DNA from: Peptostreptococcus sp. MV1 | GTDB lineage: Bacteria; Bacillota; Clostridia; Peptostreptococcales; Peptostreptococcaceae | DNA: 64,000 nt | NCBI RefSeq assembly: GCF_000758885.1 | Contig: NZ_JRNB01000058.1 | Coordinates: 1 to 64,000 of the forward strand | Reading direction: 5' to 3' | Shown here: positions 61,316 through 64,000 of the stretch, in pieces | How positions within the stretch are numbered: position 1 is the stretch's first letter | Layout: each line of letters begins with the position of its first letter | Position numbers and translations under genes: made by a program | The notes under the pieces: generated by a model | What the model saw: only the letters and a program-made list of their open reading frames with translations | Databases searched by the model: none | What the model was told of the DNA's origin: nothing

Positions 61316-62794
61316 CTATCTATTTTTATATCTACCGTACAAACCAGTAAGATGGCTAATATAGCCTTCCAATTCTCTATTGAACATTTCATGAGGCAAG
61401 ATCCTAAATACCCAGTTTCCTTCGTCTATTCCTGGTGTATTGATCCTTGACCATCCTTCGAAGTCATACCAATCTTGTAGTGGTATGATTGCCATGTCTG
61501 AGTTTGACATCATGACAGCTCTTATTAGGCTTTCTGTATATCTTTCATAGGCTGACATTCTTAGGTAGGCTTCGGCGTAGGCAAATTCACTTGGGTTACA
61601 AGTTTTTAGCCATTCAGCTAGGCTGGTATTGTCGTGGGTACCAGTGTAGGCTACAGAATTTTTAGGGTTATTGTGTGGCAGGTTGAGGTTGTTGGCATCT
61701 GAACTAAATCCAAACTGGATTATCTTCATACCAGGAAAGCCTGTGTACTCTAGTAGGTCACGTACTTCATCTGTGATTATACCAAGGTCTTCTGCTACGA
61801 TTTTAGCATTTTTAATTTCTTTGTTTACCTGGTCAAATAATTCTTTACCTGGTGCCTTTACCCATTGACCGTTTATGGCATCCTTGGTGATAGGGTCTAT
61901 GCAGTAGAAGCTTTCAAGGCCCCTAAAGTGGTCAATCCTAACTATATCATATAGTTCAAGTGATTTTTTGATTCTCTTTATCCACCAGTCAAAGTCGTGG
62001 TCTTTTAGGTAGTCCCAATCGTATAGTGGGTTACCCCATACCTGGCCAGTCGCAGAGAATTCATCTGGTGGAACTCCAGATATTTTGTTGGGTTCACCCT
62101 TTTCATCAGTAAGGAACATATCTCTATTGTAGTAGAAGTCTGAACTATCACGTGAAACGTAGATAGGCATATCTCCAAATATTTCTATACCACGGTCGTT
62201 GGCATATTTTTTTAGTTTGGCCCATTGGTCAAAGAATAAATACTGTAGGAAGCAATGGAAGTCTATTGTATCCTGGTTTGCTTCATTTCTAGGATTAGGC
62301 CATTCCCAATAAGGTTTTTCTCCATTAGCCTCTTTGATTGCCATGTACATTGCAAAGTCATCAAGCCAGAAGGCATTTTCTTTTTTGAAATCCTTGTAGG
62401 CCTGGTCATTTGCTGGATTGAAGTTTTTATAGGCCTCTCTGAAATATATCATCTTTAGGGCTCTAGCCTTGCCGTAGTCAGCATATCTAGGGTCAGCCTG
62501 GTAGGGTGACTGGTCTATGGTATTTATAAAGTTCCAGTCTAGGAGACCTTTTTCAACAAGTAGGTCTATGTCTATCAGGTCGTAGTTACCTGAAAAGGCA
62601 CAAGTAGACTTGTATGGTGAGTAGTCTTCGTCCTGGGTTGTGGCTGTGATAGGCAGGATCTGCCATACTGATTGGCCAGTTCTAGCCAATAGGTCTACGA
62701 ATTCATAGGCCGTCTGACCTAGACTTCCAACTCCGAACCTACTAGGCAGGGAGAATATAGGCAGGAGTATACCTGCTTTTCTAGTGTTTGTCAT
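61316..62794 (-). CDS. malQ: 4-alpha-glucanotransferase (amylomaltase)
   Basis: 492 residues of GH77. Rearranges maltodextrins, releasing glucose and longer chains. N-terminus RKAGILLPIFSLPSRFGVGSLG; catalytic residues in VRIDHFRGLES (Asp nucleophile), IVAEDLGIIT (Glu acid/base) and YTGTHDNTS (Asp). SD AGAGGTAA. It starts 19 nt after the GH13 gene, so both are cotranscribed for maltodextrin or glycogen use. Confidence 0.95.
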   Translation of the reverse strand: MTNTRKAGILLPIFSLPSRFGVGSLGQTAYEFVDLLARTGQSVWQILPITATTQDEDYSPYKSTCAFSGNYDLIDIDLLVEKGLLDWNFINTIDQSPYQADPRYADYGKARALKMIYFREAYKNFNPANDQAYKDFKKENAFWLDDFAMYMAIKEANGEKPYWEWPNPRNEANQDTIDFHCFLQYLFFDQWAKLKKYANDRGIEIFGDMPIYVSRDSSDFYYNRDMFLTDEKGEPNKISGVPPDEFSATGQVWGNPLYDWDYLKDHDFDWWIKRIKKSLELYDIVRIDHFRGLESFYCIDPITKDAINGQWVKAPGKELFDQVNKEIKNAKIVAEDLGIITDEVRDLLEYTGFPGMKIIQFGFSSDANNLNLPHNNPKNSVAYTGTHDNTSLAEWLKTCNPSEFAYAEAYLRMSAYERYTESLIRAVMMSNSDMAIIPLQDWYDFEGWSRINTPGIDEGNWVFRILPHEMFNRELEGYISHLTGLYGRYKNR

Positions 62795-62813
62795 ATGATT
62801 ACCTCTTTCTATA

Positions 62814-64000
62814 TTATTTTATTTTAATTGCCGTAAATGAGTTTGGTCCAACTACTAGACCGTATTCTGTAGGGTAAGTCTCTTTGTTGCCAAAGATTTT
62901 TTCTCCACCAATAATTTCCTCTACAAGGGCAGGTCTGTCATCAAGATTGATTAGGCAGGCTATATCATTCCTGTAGTAGCAGATTAGATTTTCCCTTGCA
63001 AGGCTAAATTCAAATCCACTTCTAAAGTACGCCCTGTATTTTGACCTAAATTCAGTCAAGGCCTTGTAGTGGTCGTATATATCTTCATTTCTATCGTCTT
63101 CTACAAAGCAACACCTGTTGAAGGGGTCAGAGAAGCCTTCCATGCCATTTTCATCGCCATAGTATAGGGATGGTATGCCTGGTAGGGTAAACTGGATAAA
63201 TGATGCGATTTTTTCTAGTTCTATGGCCTTTTGGTATAGGTCTGCTGGCAACTTGTAGTCAAGCTTGTCCTCATGCCTAAAATTGTCCACATCCAGAACT
63301 AGGCAGTTGGTAATCCTAGCCGTATCATGGCTAGATAGGAGGTTCATCAAGGTGTCCAGGGCTGGCCCGGGATAGTTAGAGACTAGGTCCATTATCCTGT
63401 TTTTAAAGAGCTTGGTATCCCTTCCCTTCAAAAGGTCTATAATTGCAGTCCTCCATGGGTAGTTCATGACTGAGTCCAACTGGTCTCCCAGTAGATAACG
63501 TCTCCTGCCACCATAGGAAAACTTGTTTGTAGCATCTTCCCATACTTCACCTATGATAAGGGCGTCTGGGTCACTGGCCTTTATTGACTCTCTCAACCTA
63601 TCTATAAATACGTCAGGTAGTTCGTCTGCTACGTCCAATCTCCAACCACTGGCTCCAAGATCTTGCCAGTATTTAAGGACACCGTCGTCTTGGTTACATA
63701 TATAGTTGGTGTAGTCTTCATTTTCCTTAATTAGCTCAGGCAGGTTGTCAAAGCCCCACCAAGAGGCATAGGTATTTGGATAGTCAATGAAGTTGAACCA
63801 GGGATAGTAGCTAGATTCCCTTGACTGGTAGGCTCCAAGGCTAGGATATCTACCATACTTGTTGAAGTAGATACTATCTGAGCCTGTATGACTAAATACA
63901 CCATCTAAAATTACGGATATGCCGGACTTTTTTAGGTCCTGACAGAGGTCTTTGAAGCTATCTATACTACCCAAATAAGGGTCTACATTTTTGTAGTCAG
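62814..64000 (-). CDS. GH13 alpha-glycosidase, 5' end outside the window
   Basis: Partial: the frame stays open through base 64000 (DYKNVDPYLGSIDSF), so the TTG at 63974 is not the start. About 395 residues are visible. GH13 conserved regions: VILDGVFSHTG (region I), GWRLDVADELPD (nucleophile Asp), IIGEVWED (acid/base Glu) and NLLSSHDTARI (third Asp). The missing N-terminus probably holds the beginning of the barrel and, in neopullulanase/maltodextrin glucosidase types, a starch-binding domain. Cytosolic maltodextrin breakdown with MalQ is likely. Confidence 0.9.
   Translation of the reverse strand, partial: DYKNVDPYLGSIDSFKDLCQDLKKSGISVILDGVFSHTGSDSIYFNKYGRYPSLGAYQSRESSYYPWFNFIDYPNTYASWWGFDNLPELIKENEDYTNYICNQDDGVLKYWQDLGASGWRLDVADELPDVFIDRLRESIKASDPDALIIGEVWEDATNKFSYGGRRRYLLGDQLDSVMNYPWRTAIIDLLKGRDTKLFKNRIMDLVSNYPGPALDTLMNLLSSHDTARITNCLVLDVDNFRHEDKLDYKLPADLYQKAIELEKIASFIQFTLPGIPSLYYGDENGMEGFSDPFNRCCFVEDDRNEDIYDHYKALTEFRSKYRAYFRSGFEFSLARENLICYYRNDIACLINLDDRPALVEEIIGGEKIFGNKETYPTEYGLVVGPNSFTAIKIK

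Overview
The window is low-GC DNA with strong use of AGG/AGA for Arg and ATA for Ile, Gram-positive ribosome-binding sites and many TGG-TATAAT (extended -10) promoters. The gene content points to an anaerobic member of the Clostridia, most likely Peptostreptococcaceae: CWB2 (PF04122) surface proteins, a SecA2-like ATPase, a SCIFF-type radical SAM maturase, HemZ, and the order recJ-apt-rel-dtd-(MBL)-hemZ-hisS-aspS. The genus is inferred from gene content only. No rRNA, tRNA, CRISPR, transposase or phage gene was seen.

Region 1 (1-2.6 kb, minus strand): an AAA/OLD-type ATPase overlaps a HEPN-domain protein, followed 24 nt later by cytidine deaminase. The first two look like a two-gene defence or toxin module. 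A promoter-plus-terminator pair between the ATPase and secA could make a short RNA.

Region 2 (2.9-28.8 kb): a cell-surface locus. It opens with secA2, a membrane acyltransferase and a glycerophosphodiesterase-like protein. Next come a CWB2 amidase and a membrane-anchored CWB2 protein. A ten-kilobase polymer operon follows (initiating phosphosugar transferase, three GT2, a glycerophosphotransferase-like enzyme, a polymerase-like membrane protein, GT4, a 4,6-dehydratase and a MurJ-type flippase). After it lie an NlpC/P60 hydrolase, a GHL10-CWB2 protein, an alanine/glycine symporter and two LCP ligases. Together these could make a lipid-linked polymer, flip it, attach it to peptidoglycan (LCP), and secrete the CWB2 proteins that bind it. 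The set strongly recalls the C. difficile slpA/cwp/PSII region.

Region 3 (28.9-35.3 kb): a HAD phosphatase, an amidase-like protein lacking three of its four active-site residues, ptsH and ptsI (with a structured leader and an intercistronic hairpin), an unknown cytosolic protein and an unknown lipoprotein.

Region 4 (35.4-51.4 kb): housekeeping. It holds a SCIFF maturase without its precursor peptide, an ABC1/UbiB kinase, recJ, apt, rel, dtd, a metallo-hydrolase, hemZ, hisS, aspS, a CsoR-type sensor, an RseC-like protein and pta.

Region 5 (51.8-64 kb): a dicarboxylate/amino-acid symporter, a two-part YjjP/YjjB exporter, a CWB2-only surface protein, and an XRE-cupin regulator with elaborate upstream repeats heading a potABCD polyamine transporter. 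It ends with malQ and a GH13 glucosidase cut by the window edge.
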